From: Duganella fentianensis
GTDB taxonomy: Bacteria; Pseudomonadota; Gammaproteobacteria; Burkholderiales; Burkholderiaceae_D
Assembly: GCF_009857835.1 (NCBI RefSeq)
Contig: NZ_WWCL01000004.1
Coordinates: forward strand, 434,001-498,000
Length of the DNA stretch: 64,000 nucleotides
Reading direction: 5' to 3'
Shown piece after piece: positions 54,285 to 63,036 of this stretch (the stretch's first letter is position 1; each line of letters begins with the position of its first letter). The notes under the pieces were generated by a model that ran no database searches, had not been told where the DNA came from, and worked only from the letters and a program-made list of their open reading frames with translations. A program made the position numbers and the translations under genes.

Positions 54285-54842
54285 ATGGCAACTCCAGTAT
54301 CGGCAACTTCGGGCGGCGCCTCAGCCAGCACCAGCGTTCCAGCGGCGGCCAAGGATGATAGCAAGATGTCGGCGACGGCCAAGGCCAAGGCGCAGCTGAA
54401 TGGCTCTATCGTACAAGCTTCCTTGACGGTAGCGTTGAATTCTTCCAATGAACCGCTGTCGCTCGTGCTGAAAACGGCGCTGACCGGCATCAACGAGGCA
54501 CTCAAGGGCGATTTCGGCGACAACGCCATCCAGAACGCCATGTCGCAGGATAATACGCCGGAAGGCACGGCGAGCCGCATTGTATCGCTGTCCACCGCGT
54601 TTTACGATGCTTTCAAGCAGCAGCACCCGGGCGAGGATAATGACGCGGTGCTCGACAAGTTCATGGCGACGCTCAAGCGCGGTGTCGATCAGGGCTTCAA
54701 GGAAGCGCGCGGCGTGCTGGACGGGCTGAAGGTGCTCAATGGCGACATCGCCAGCAATATCGACAAGACCTATGCTTTAGTGCAGCAAGGCTATGCCGAT
54801 TTCGCCGCCGCGCACAAGACGCAGCCGGCACCGGCCAACTGA
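54285..54842 (+). CDS. DUF5610-type protein
   Basis: The 185-residue acidic protein has a low-complexity Ser/Ala/Thr N-terminus without a signal peptide, and a helical domain. That domain's GDFGDNAIQNAMSQDNTPE and TASRIVSLSTAFYDAFKQQH match the DUF5610 pattern as I recall it. The start follows CAGGAG. Function unknown; it could be cytoplasmic or exported without a leader. It diverges from sbcB. Confidence 0.78.
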   Translation: MATPVSATSGGASASTSVPAAAKDDSKMSATAKAKAQLNGSIVQASLTVALNSSNEPLSLVLKTALTGINEALKGDFGDNAIQNAMSQDNTPEGTASRIVSLSTAFYDAFKQQHPGEDNDAVLDKFMATLKRGVDQGFKEARGVLDGLKVLNGDIASNIDKTYALVQQGYADFAAAHKTQPAPAN

Positions 54843-54955
54843 ACAGGCGCCGTGCGGCCGGGGGGAGGAGCGCAGTCCGGCGCGGTGCCGGGGTGTATGC
54901 AGCCCCGCCGGTTGGCGGAGCTGTCCCTGCCCCGCCTGATGGCGGGGCCTGCGTC

Positions 54956-57826
54956 TTACAGCTTGTAGTTCAGGCCGATCAGGAACTGGCGGCCATAGCG
55001 GTTGGTGTAACGGGGCCGCAGCTGATCCGGGTCAGGTCCGCCGCCCACATTGCTGTAGTAGATGACCTGGGTGTCCAGCAGGTTGTTGGCCTGAATCAGG
55101 AAGGACAGGCCTTTGTAAGGGCCCTTCTCGAAGTTGTAGGCCAGCTGCATATCCACCACCCGGTCGGCCGAGTGCGCGCTGATGAATTTCTGCAGATAGA
55201 CGTCGGTCGAGGTGGCCGTGAACGGCGAGCGGTAACGTTCGCTGATACGCGCCGAGAAGCCGTTCTTTTCATAGTAGGCCGTGGCGTTGAAGGCGGTGCC
55301 GGACAGGCCGTCCAGCTTGACTTCGTTGCCGGCTTTGTCCTGCAGGTCGCTGCCCAGCCGGGTCGCGCCCAGAATCACCCCGAAGCCTTCCAGCGATTTG
55401 CTGACCAGTTCGCCATCGAAGGCAGCCGACAGTTCCAGCCCGTGCAGCGCGCCGCCATTGCCGTTGACCGGACGGGTGTAAGCGCCGTAACGCTGCACCA
55501 CGATGTCGGCCGGCAGATTGTTCGGGCGCGGCAGGAAGGTGTTGTCGCGCTCCGTGGTGCCGTCAAACACATAGCTGAGCAGTTTCTTGTGGAAGGCAGC
55601 CGCCGCCACATAGCTGCGCTTGCCGATGTATTTTTCCAGCGACAGGTCGGTGCCGTTGGCCAGCCAGGGGCGCAGCTCGGGATTGCCGCCCGAAGCGCCG
55701 GTCCATTCGCCATAGTGGGCGCCCGGTTTGTCGATGATGCTGGGGGTGCTGGTGCCTGCACGCAGTTGCTGCATATTCGGACGCGCCATGGTTTTGGCCA
55801 GACCGAAACGCAGCACCCAGTCGTTCTTCAGATCGGTGATCAGATTCAGGCTGGGCAGGAAGTTGCGGTAGCTGGCGCCACCCGTGTGGGGGAAGACCAG
55901 CTTGGGGTCCGGCGTGACATTGTTGCCGCGATATTCGAAGCCGTCGGAATTCTGCTTGGAGTGCACGGCCTGCATGCCCAGGTTGCCGCGCAGTTCATAG
56001 CCGCCCACGTCGGCATCAATGTTGAGTTTGGCATACGCAGTGGAGATGCGTTCGTGTACGCCGTAGTCATTGGTTACTTTGCCGCCGAATAAATCCTTAT
56101 TCGATACCACGCCGCTGGCCACCACATCCGGTGCGCTGATGCGTGGCACCAGGCCCAGGCCGGCCCACGACATATCGACCGGAGCGCGTAGCGCGGCTGC
56201 CGGCACGTCGCGCACATAGCCGCCCTTGCCGTCGGAGGCCAGCAGCAGCAAGGTGTCGCCATTGGTGATGACTTTGTCGCGCTTGGTCACGTTCAGGCCC
56301 AGATCGAGGCTGCGGAATGGTCCGTCCAGATCGCGCTTGGCGCTCAGGCGCAGGGATTTGAGCTCGTCCTTCAAGGGGCGGGTGCGTACGCCGCCGGCCC
56401 AGGCGGGCGCATCGCTGGTGTGGTAGCCGTGGGCATCGCCCAGCACGGTGTCCTTGAAGGTATTGGGATTGACGGGGGTGAAGCTTTGCGCCGAACCATC
56501 GTAGGGTATGTTCCAGCTGAAGGCGCTGCGCTGCCAGTTATTGATGGCCTTGTTGAACGGCGCACCATAGATTTCATCGTACTCTTCGTCGCGGGCATCG
56601 CGCGAGTAGCTGAGGTCGGCAATACCTTTCCATTTTTCCGACAGCTTGAGTTCGTTGTTCCAGCCCAGCGCGCCTATGCTGTCGCGGCGGCGCGTTTCGG
56701 CATTGCCGATCACGAAGCTCAGGTTGTCCGCCGTACCGGTGGTGGCATAGGTGTTGCGGCCCACCTGGGTGGTGCCCACATTGGTGAGGGTGATGCGGTT
56801 GGCAGCGGGGCCATAGGCGTTGTACATATTCTCGCGGAAGAACACTCCGACTTCCTTGGTATCGAAACGCGAGTAGTAGAAATCGAGTGTGCTGTGCAGG
56901 TCGCGGTTGGGTTTGTACTCGAGCACGCCCATCAGGCCGGTACGGGTGCTGCGTTTGGTATTGGCCGTGGTATCCCAGAACAGCGGCAGCAGGGCGCGGT
57001 TATAGCCGTTGGCCGGCTGTTGCTGCGGCGGCGCGCCGTCGATAGGAATGCCGATCTGGTCGCGGAAGTTGGCGGTCTGGGTGCGCTTGATCTGGCTGCC
57101 CCGGTCTAGCCGGGCCAGACCCAGCGCCACACCGATGGTGTTGTTGGCGAACTGGTCGATGTAGGAAGCGCTGAAGCGCTTGCCAATGGGGTCCACCACA
57201 TCCTTGATCAGGGTGCCATTGGAGTTGCGTTCGGCGCGTATATTGAGGGCGATTTCACGTCCCCGGCTGGCCAGCGGGCGGCGCGTCTGCAAATCCATGG
57301 TGCCGGCCAGACCCTGGCCGATCAGGGCGGCGTCAGGAGTCTTGTAGACCACGGCACCACCGATCAGTTCGGAGGGGAACTGATCGAGTTCGACGGCGCG
57401 CGATTCGCCCGAACTGACCATTTCGCGGCCATTGAGCAAGGTGCTGGAGAATTCGGGCGACATGCCGCGTACCGAAACCCGGTCCACATTGCCGTCGCCG
57501 CCACGCTCGCCCGTGACGCCGGGCAGACGCGCCAGCGCTTCGGCGATGCTGGAATCGGGCAGCTTGCCCAGATCCTCGGCCGATACGGCCTCGACGATGG
57601 AGCTATTGCTGCGCTTGACGGTCAGCGAGTCTTCCACGCTGCGGCGCAGCCCCTTGACCACCACCGTGTTGCTGGTGACGGGCGCAGCGCTGATTTCGGG
57701 CTCGGCTTGCTGGGCGTCGGCGGCGCCACACAGCAGCAGGGTAGAGGCGCAGGCGGCGACCAGGGGCTTGCGCTTGAAAATACCTTGGACGCCATGGTTG
57801 GCGTCCTGCGAATAAATTGATTGCAA
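54956..57826 (-). CDS. TonB-dependent outer-membrane receptor (TIGR01782 type)
   Basis: This receptor of about 956 residues imports a carbohydrate-type substrate across the outer membrane using TonB energy. It has a signal peptide (about residues 15-38, ending ADAQ), a TonB-box-like region, a plug domain (EAVSAEDLGKLPDSSIAEALARLPGV and NVDRVSVRGMSPEFSSTLLNGRE) and a large barrel ending YGRQFLIGLNYKL. The TTG start at 57826 with GGAG six bases upstream is preferred; the longer frame has no ribosome site. A TGGAAAGCTTTCCA palindrome at 57900-57913 lies in the leader. Such receptors in Caulobacter and Xanthomonas serve polysaccharide utilisation. Confidence 0.9.
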   Translation of the reverse strand: MQSIYSQDANHGVQGIFKRKPLVAACASTLLLCGAADAQQAEPEISAAPVTSNTVVVKGLRRSVEDSLTVKRSNSSIVEAVSAEDLGKLPDSSIAEALARLPGVTGERGGDGNVDRVSVRGMSPEFSSTLLNGREMVSSGESRAVELDQFPSELIGGAVVYKTPDAALIGQGLAGTMDLQTRRPLASRGREIALNIRAERNSNGTLIKDVVDPIGKRFSASYIDQFANNTIGVALGLARLDRGSQIKRTQTANFRDQIGIPIDGAPPQQQPANGYNRALLPLFWDTTANTKRSTRTGLMGVLEYKPNRDLHSTLDFYYSRFDTKEVGVFFRENMYNAYGPAANRITLTNVGTTQVGRNTYATTGTADNLSFVIGNAETRRRDSIGALGWNNELKLSEKWKGIADLSYSRDARDEEYDEIYGAPFNKAINNWQRSAFSWNIPYDGSAQSFTPVNPNTFKDTVLGDAHGYHTSDAPAWAGGVRTRPLKDELKSLRLSAKRDLDGPFRSLDLGLNVTKRDKVITNGDTLLLLASDGKGGYVRDVPAAALRAPVDMSWAGLGLVPRISAPDVVASGVVSNKDLFGGKVTNDYGVHERISTAYAKLNIDADVGGYELRGNLGMQAVHSKQNSDGFEYRGNNVTPDPKLVFPHTGGASYRNFLPSLNLITDLKNDWVLRFGLAKTMARPNMQQLRAGTSTPSIIDKPGAHYGEWTGASGGNPELRPWLANGTDLSLEKYIGKRSYVAAAAFHKKLLSYVFDGTTERDNTFLPRPNNLPADIVVQRYGAYTRPVNGNGGALHGLELSAAFDGELVSKSLEGFGVILGATRLGSDLQDKAGNEVKLDGLSGTAFNATAYYEKNGFSARISERYRSPFTATSTDVYLQKFISAHSADRVVDMQLAYNFEKGPYKGLSFLIQANNLLDTQVIYYSNVGGGPDPDQLRPRYTNRYGRQFLIGLNYKL

Positions 57827-57899
57827 AGCAGACTCCGTAAGTAGTGGTGGTGTTTTCGATACGTTGCTGACCCGATCGGTGCAGACGTCGGGCTTATCA

Positions 57900-57913
57900 T
57901 GGAAAGCTTTCCA
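57900..57913. promoter_or_regulatory. 14-bp palindrome upstream of the TonB receptor
   Basis: TGGAAAGCTTTCCA is a perfect palindrome about 75 bases before the receptor start. It resembles LacI/GalR-type operators but differs from the twin sites at 60322 and 60444, so a different regulator or no function is possible. Confidence 0.4.
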
Positions 57914-57995
57914 GTGTGGCCTTGATTTATCCCCCCAAATGAAAAGTGATGGTTGATGACTAGGAAATACGAAGCAGGAAATACGGACTAGAAAA

Positions 57996-60236
57996 TCAGC
58001 GTGCGTCCTGCACGCAGCGGAATCCGAGGGTGCCGGCACGGTCTTTGGATGGCGCCATCAGCAGGTATTTGCCATGCTCGGTGAGCTTGTGCGCCTGCGG
58101 GAAGTACCAGTGCGAACCGGCCGGCTGGTAGAAGCTGCCGCCGCGCAGGATGGCGCTGCGGGTATGTTCGTCTTCGAACTCGTCGGTCCATTGCCAGACG
58201 GTGGCCACCATGTCTTCCACGCCGAAGGGGCTGGCGCCGGCTGGATGCTGGCCCACCGGCGGCAGCGGCGGCAGTCGCCGTGCCGTGGAGGGGGCCGGTA
58301 CGCGCGCGGCATCCCAGTGATTGCCCCATGGGTAGAGGCGGCCGTCAGTGCCCTGCGCCGCGTACTGCCATTCCCATTCGTGCGGCAGGCGCTTGCCGGC
58401 GGCGCGGCAGTAGGCGCGTGCATCGTCGAGCGCAACCCAGGTGACGGGGCTGCCGGTTTCAGCAGCACGAGGCGCACCATCTTGCCAGTGGCGCAGGAAG
58501 TTGTGGCCGTCGGCCGGGCGGTAGCCGCTGTCGTCGAGGAAGCGGCGGAATTCCTCATTGCTGACGGGATAGCGGTCGATGTAGAAGGCGCTCAGTTGCA
58601 TGCGGTGGACATGGCCGCGGCGGGGCGCATCTTCCCACGGGTATTGCACATCCATGCCGGCGCGGTTCTCGCCTTCGATCTCGATGCCGGTAACGCGGAA
58701 GTCGAAGCTGCCTGCCGGGATATGCACCATGCCCGGTGGCGCGCTGGCCGCACGCGCGGTGGCGGCAATCGGCACCAGCCGCTGCGGCAGGAACTGCCAC
58801 TGGTTAGAATGGGCTTGCAGCGGCGTGCGCGCCAGCGCGCCCATGGTCGCCAGCAGGGGCGCCAGTCCGGACGGCAGGGTGTCGCCCTGATACTGCAGCA
58901 CGGCGCCGTAGCCGCGCGGCTCCAGCACCAGATCGATGACGGCCTGGCCGGCCTCGATGCGCGGTTGCAGTTCGCGCCCATGCCACAGGTCCAGATAGCG
59001 CTGGCCGGGGCGGTGCTCGAGCTTGAGGATGGCTTCATCGATACGGAATTCATTGCGGTTGACCAGCGTCCACAGGCTGCGCTCGCTGGCGGGGAAGCGG
59101 CTGGCGTACACCCCATAGTGCAGGGTGGGCACATGGGGCGTCCACTGCGGGCTCACCAGCAGATCGGGTACGCCGCGGTAGATGGTGGCGATACGGCGCA
59201 GGGCAGCGGCGTCGCGCGCCGTCATCTGGTTCCACCAGCCCCAGACATTTTCCCAGCTCTGGATGCCGACGCCGTTAAAGAACGCGGCCTGGAAGGTGTT
59301 GCTGCGGTCGGTCGCCCAGCGGTCGCTGACGTGCACCATGTGGCGCGGCTCCAGCCATTTCCACTTGCTCACCAGCGGCACCAGCGAAGCATCCCAGTAG
59401 GCCCAGCTGTGCAGATTGTAGGCCAGCATGGCGTCCTCCTTGAACGACAGCTCCGGTTCCAGCACCAGCGGGTGGGCGCTGCGGGCGGCCGCTTCGGCAT
59501 AGCTGTGCGGCAGGCCGTTCATGGTGTCGCCATTGATGCCGTCGGCGCCGATCTCGGCCATGAGCCGGGCGGTGGCCTCGGCCGGTGCCAGGCCCGGATC
59601 GCGCGAGCCGCCATCCCAGGGCAGGGTGGGGAAGAATACCCGCACGCCCAGGCGCTGGAAGTCTTGCACCATCTGGCGGGTGGCGGCGATGCCGCCGGGC
59701 AGGTCGCGCAGCATGTCCCACTGGTTGCGGTCATCGATGCCCAGATTGGGATAAAGCGGCCAAAGCAGCACGCTGTCGATGCCGCCGTAGCGCTGTTTCA
59801 AGTCGTCCAGAAAGCGCTGCACCGTGTAGCGGCGGGTTGCCGGGTCGTACAGATAGCGGTCTTCCACCATGGCCTGGGTCTGGACGAAATTTTTCTGCGT
59901 CCATTGCAGTTCGGCGCGGCGGTACTGGCTATCGTCGTAGCCGATGCGGGCCAGCTGGGCGGTGCGCCAGTCCTGCATGGCGGCCAGCCAGGCCGGCTGG
60001 GCGCCGGCGGTGTCGCGCTTCCAGTTATTCAGACGCGCCAGCCAGTCCACTTCACCCAGATCCATCTGGGCCGGCCCCGTGAGCTGGCTCTCCCGTACCG
60101 CGAAAGGCAGCTCGTCGGCGGCCAGGGCCGGCTGCAGCGCGCCCAGCACGGCGCAGGCCAGCAGGGGCAGGGTCCGGCGGCGCCGGCCGGCGTCCGAGGG
60201 GGCAGGGTTAGGCTTGCGCGTTTTGCCAGCGCTCAT
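57996..60236 (-). CDS. fusion of a glycosidase-like barrel with a SUMF1/FGE-fold domain
   Basis: The 746-residue exported protein has a signal peptide (cleavage after ALAAD). The N-terminal two thirds look like a glycoside-hydrolase TIM barrel (RYGGIDSVLLWPLYPNLG, VRVFFPTLPWDGG, GADGINGDTMNG) with a beta-sandwich tail. From about residue 505 it becomes a SUMF1 fold (MVHIPAGSFDFRV, PVSNEEFRRFLDDSGY, GKRLPHEWEWQYAA, LYPWGN, LRGGSFYQ, LGFRCVQ). The cysteine pair of formylglycine-generating enzymes is absent, so this domain is probably binding or structural. It lies upstream of the TonB receptor in the same orientation. Confidence 0.82.
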   Translation of the reverse strand: MSAGKTRKPNPAPSDAGRRRRTLPLLACAVLGALQPALAADELPFAVRESQLTGPAQMDLGEVDWLARLNNWKRDTAGAQPAWLAAMQDWRTAQLARIGYDDSQYRRAELQWTQKNFVQTQAMVEDRYLYDPATRRYTVQRFLDDLKQRYGGIDSVLLWPLYPNLGIDDRNQWDMLRDLPGGIAATRQMVQDFQRLGVRVFFPTLPWDGGSRDPGLAPAEATARLMAEIGADGINGDTMNGLPHSYAEAAARSAHPLVLEPELSFKEDAMLAYNLHSWAYWDASLVPLVSKWKWLEPRHMVHVSDRWATDRSNTFQAAFFNGVGIQSWENVWGWWNQMTARDAAALRRIATIYRGVPDLLVSPQWTPHVPTLHYGVYASRFPASERSLWTLVNRNEFRIDEAILKLEHRPGQRYLDLWHGRELQPRIEAGQAVIDLVLEPRGYGAVLQYQGDTLPSGLAPLLATMGALARTPLQAHSNQWQFLPQRLVPIAATARAASAPPGMVHIPAGSFDFRVTGIEIEGENRAGMDVQYPWEDAPRRGHVHRMQLSAFYIDRYPVSNEEFRRFLDDSGYRPADGHNFLRHWQDGAPRAAETGSPVTWVALDDARAYCRAAGKRLPHEWEWQYAAQGTDGRLYPWGNHWDAARVPAPSTARRLPPLPPVGQHPAGASPFGVEDMVATVWQWTDEFEDEHTRSAILRGGSFYQPAGSHWYFPQAHKLTEHGKYLLMAPSKDRAGTLGFRCVQDAR

Positions 60237-60321
60237 GCTCAGTCTCCGTCACATAGTTATGGGTTGAATTACCGTGCCGGCCGCCTTTGCTGCATGCCGG
60301 AAGTTTAGATTATTGCCAAGC

Positions 60322-60341
60322 AAACGTTTGCGCAAACGTTT
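60322..60341. promoter_or_regulatory. palindromic operator 1 (probable LacI-family)
   Basis: AAACGTTTGCGCAAACGTTT is a perfect 20-bp palindrome 85 bases before the glycosidase-fusion start. An identical copy lies 102 bases away. Confidence 0.7.
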
Positions 60342-60443
60342 TCCAAGGTAGCTCAAGTCTTTTTCGTTGTCAATATAAACATGTTGAAGTTGAAATAATC
60401 AGTGAATTTCTTGACAATTCCGGTGGCAATGGCTATGTTAGAA

Positions 60444-60463
60444 AAACGTTTGCGCAAACGTTT
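60444..60463. promoter_or_regulatory. palindromic operator 2 (probable LacI-family)
   Basis: This is the same 20-bp palindrome as at 60322, extended by one matching base on each side, 50 bases before the ABC transporter start. Identical sites in a divergent promoter suggest joint control, possibly through a DNA loop. Confidence 0.7.
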
Positions 60464-60513
60464 TCGTTTTGCGCCCCCCGCAGCCTGAAGCTTAGATTCC
60501 ATGGAGACGTCTG

Positions 60514-61443
60514 GTGTTAGCTAGCAAATTCAAAATGGTGGTAGCCCTTGCCGCAGCGCTGTCTGCGCCGGTCATGGCGCAGGACAAGCCGCGCGTCGGT
60601 CTGGTGATGAAATCCCTGTCCAACGAGTTTTTCAAGAACATGGCCGACACGGCGCAGGCTTACCGCGCCCGCCGCGGCGATTTTGATCTGAAAGCGGTCG
60701 GTATGAAGGACGAGACCGACGTCGATTCGCAGGTGGTGGCGGTGGAGAGCATGATCATCCAGAAGGCCAGCCTGATCGTGCTGGCGCCGGCCGATTCGCG
60801 CGCCATGGTGGCGCCCGTGGCCAAGGCCGTCAAAGCAGGCATCATGGTGGTCAACATCGATGTGGCGCTGGACGAGGCAGCCAAGAAAAAGGCCGGGCTG
60901 GAGCTGGCCTTTATCGGTCCGGACAACCGTGCCGGCGCCAAGCTGGCCGGTGAGGCGCTGGGCAAGGCGCTCAAGCCGGGTGACAAGGTGGTGATCATCG
61001 AAGGTAATCCCGGGGCCGACAATGGCCGCCAGCGCAAGGCTGGCTTCATGGATGCGGTCCAGCAGTATCAGCTCAATCTGGTGGCGTCGCGCAGCGCCAT
61101 GTGGGGCACGGATGAAGCCAACCAGATATTCAGCAATATTCTGACGGCCCACCCTGACGTCAAGGGGGTGATGGCGGCCAATGATTCCATGGCCGTGGGC
61201 ATCGTCAAGGCCATAGACGCGGCCGGCAAGAGCGGCAAGATCAAGGTGGTGGGCTTCGACAATATCCCGGCCGTGCGGCCCCTGATCAAGTCCGGCAAAA
61301 TGCTGGCCACGGTAGACCAGTTCGGCGCCGACATGGCGGCCAATGCCATCGACCTCGGCCTCAAGGCACGCAAGTCGGGCGTGGCCTTGACGGGCTGGGT
61401 GAAGACGCCCGTGGCCCTGATCACTGCAGCTGAACTGAAATAG
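60514..61443 (+). CDS. sugar ABC transporter substrate-binding protein (ribose/fructose type)
   Basis: The 309-residue periplasmic binding protein has a signal peptide (cleavage after VMAQ) and a type I fold: RVGLVMKSLSNEFFKNM, IIQKASLIVLAPADS, VVNIDVALDE, VIIEGNPGADNGRQRKAGF and GVMAANDSMAVGIVKAID. The GTG start follows GGAG at a good distance. It heads an operon with the ATPase and permease. The cognate sugar is not determinable. Confidence 0.93.
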   Translation: MLASKFKMVVALAAALSAPVMAQDKPRVGLVMKSLSNEFFKNMADTAQAYRARRGDFDLKAVGMKDETDVDSQVVAVESMIIQKASLIVLAPADSRAMVAPVAKAVKAGIMVVNIDVALDEAAKKKAGLELAFIGPDNRAGAKLAGEALGKALKPGDKVVIIEGNPGADNGRQRKAGFMDAVQQYQLNLVASRSAMWGTDEANQIFSNILTAHPDVKGVMAANDSMAVGIVKAIDAAGKSGKIKVVGFDNIPAVRPLIKSGKMLATVDQFGADMAANAIDLGLKARKSGVALTGWVKTPVALITAAELK

Positions 61444-61449
61444 GCCGCC

Positions 61450-63036
61450 ATGCAGCCTGACTTCGATGCGGCCGGCGCAGGCTTGCGCGCGCCCGGCCCC
61501 CTTTTGCTGCAGATGAAAGGCGTGAGCAAACGCTATCCGGGCGTGGTGGCGCTCGATCACGTCGAGCTGGCCCTGCATGCGGGCAGCATCCATGCGCTGG
61601 CCGGCGAAAATGGTGCCGGCAAATCCAGCCTGATCCGGGTACTGAGCGGCAGTACCGCGCCCGATGGCGGCAGCATGCTGCTGGCCGGCATGCCGTATCG
61701 TCCGCGCAGTCCGTTCGACGCCATCCACAGCGGGATCCGGGTCGTGCATCAGGAACTGCTGATGCTGGAGCATCTGACGGTGGCGGAAAACCTGCAGTTC
61801 GCCGCGCTGCCGCGCACGCGCTGGGGCTGGATAGACCGGCGCACGCTGAACCGCCGCGCCAGCGAGCTGCTGGCGCTGGTCGGGCTGGAAGATGTGGCGC
61901 CTACCCAGAGCGTGCACACGCTGGGCATAGCGCAGCGCCAGCTGATCGAAATCGCCAAGGCGCTGTCGGGCGAGAGCCGCATCATCGTGCTTGATGAACC
62001 GACCGCGACCCTGACTGCGCGCGAGAGCGCCCGTTTGCTGGAGCTGATGGTGCGGCTGCGCGAGCGCGGTGTGGCCATGCTGCTGGTCTCGCACCATCTG
62101 CAGGAACTGTTTGCCGTGTGCGACCGCGTGACGGTACTGCGCAATGGCCGCACGGTGGCCACGCACGCCATGGCCGACGTCACGCCGCATACGCTGGTGC
62201 AGCTGATGGCGGGGCGCGAGGTGCCGGCGCTGCCGGCCCGGGTCCAGGTATGCACGGTTACGGCGCCCCGGCCGCCGGCCCTGAGCGTGGAAGGGCTGCG
62301 CTTCCGCGCTCAGGCGCCCGGCAAATCCATACGTCTGGCCGTGCAGCGTGGCGAGATCGTCGGCATCGCCGGCCTGGTTGGCAGCGGCCGCACGGAAACC
62401 CTGCGCGCCATTGCCGGTGCCGACCCCATGGCGGCCGGACGCCTGCTGCGCGACGGCCAGCCGGTAACGGTGGCCAGACCGGCCGATGCCATCGCGCACG
62501 GCATCTGTCTGGTGACGGAAGACCGCCGCCACGAAGGCCTGATGCTCGATCTGCCGCTGCGCGCCAATCTGTCGCTGGCCACGCTGGGTGATTATGCCCG
62601 CGCCGGCTGGCTGCAGCGGGGGCGCGAAGCGGCTGCCGCTGCAGCCATGGGCCGGGCGCTGCAGATACGCATGAGCAGCATCGAGCAGACGCCGCGTACC
62701 CTGTCCGGCGGCAACCAGCAAAAGGTGGTGCTGGGCAAATGGCTGCTGCGCGATCCGGCCGTGCTGCTCTTGGATGAACCGACGCGCGGAGTGGACGTGG
62801 TGGCGCGCGCCGAAATTCACCGTCTGCTGCTGACGGCAGCGGGCGAGGGCAAGGCGCTGCTGGTGGCGTCGTCCGATCTGGCCGAACTGATGGAAATCGC
62901 CGACCGCATCATCGTGCTGTCGCGCGGCGCCGTGGCCGGCGAGGTGGCACGCGCCGATTTCGATGAAACCCGCATACTCGCGCTGGCTTATAGCGAACTG
63001 ATGAATACTGGAGTAGCTGATGTTGCAACCCTCTGA
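61450..63036 (+). CDS. sugar ABC transporter ATP-binding protein (two ABC domains)
   Basis: The 528-residue protein has two tandem nucleotide-binding domains as in RbsA/MglA. The first has Walker A GENGAGKSSLIR and Walker B IIVLDEPTAT. The second has the degenerate loop GLVGSGRTETLR, signature LSGGNQQKVVLGKWL and Walker B VLLLDEPTRGVD. It starts six bases after the binding-protein stop and overlaps the permease by 17 bases. Confidence 0.95.
   Translation: MQPDFDAAGAGLRAPGPLLLQMKGVSKRYPGVVALDHVELALHAGSIHALAGENGAGKSSLIRVLSGSTAPDGGSMLLAGMPYRPRSPFDAIHSGIRVVHQELLMLEHLTVAENLQFAALPRTRWGWIDRRTLNRRASELLALVGLEDVAPTQSVHTLGIAQRQLIEIAKALSGESRIIVLDEPTATLTARESARLLELMVRLRERGVAMLLVSHHLQELFAVCDRVTVLRNGRTVATHAMADVTPHTLVQLMAGREVPALPARVQVCTVTAPRPPALSVEGLRFRAQAPGKSIRLAVQRGEIVGIAGLVGSGRTETLRAIAGADPMAAGRLLRDGQPVTVARPADAIAHGICLVTEDRRHEGLMLDLPLRANLSLATLGDYARAGWLQRGREAAAAAAMGRALQIRMSSIEQTPRTLSGGNQQKVVLGKWLLRDPAVLLLDEPTRGVDVVARAEIHRLLLTAAGEGKALLVASSDLAELMEIADRIIVLSRGAVAGEVARADFDETRILALAYSELMNTGVADVATL

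Noticed and set aside
58074..60308. 744-residue rightward open frame opposite the SUMF1 fusion
   Set aside because: No signal peptide, domain or ribosome site. The opposite strand carries a coherent protein.
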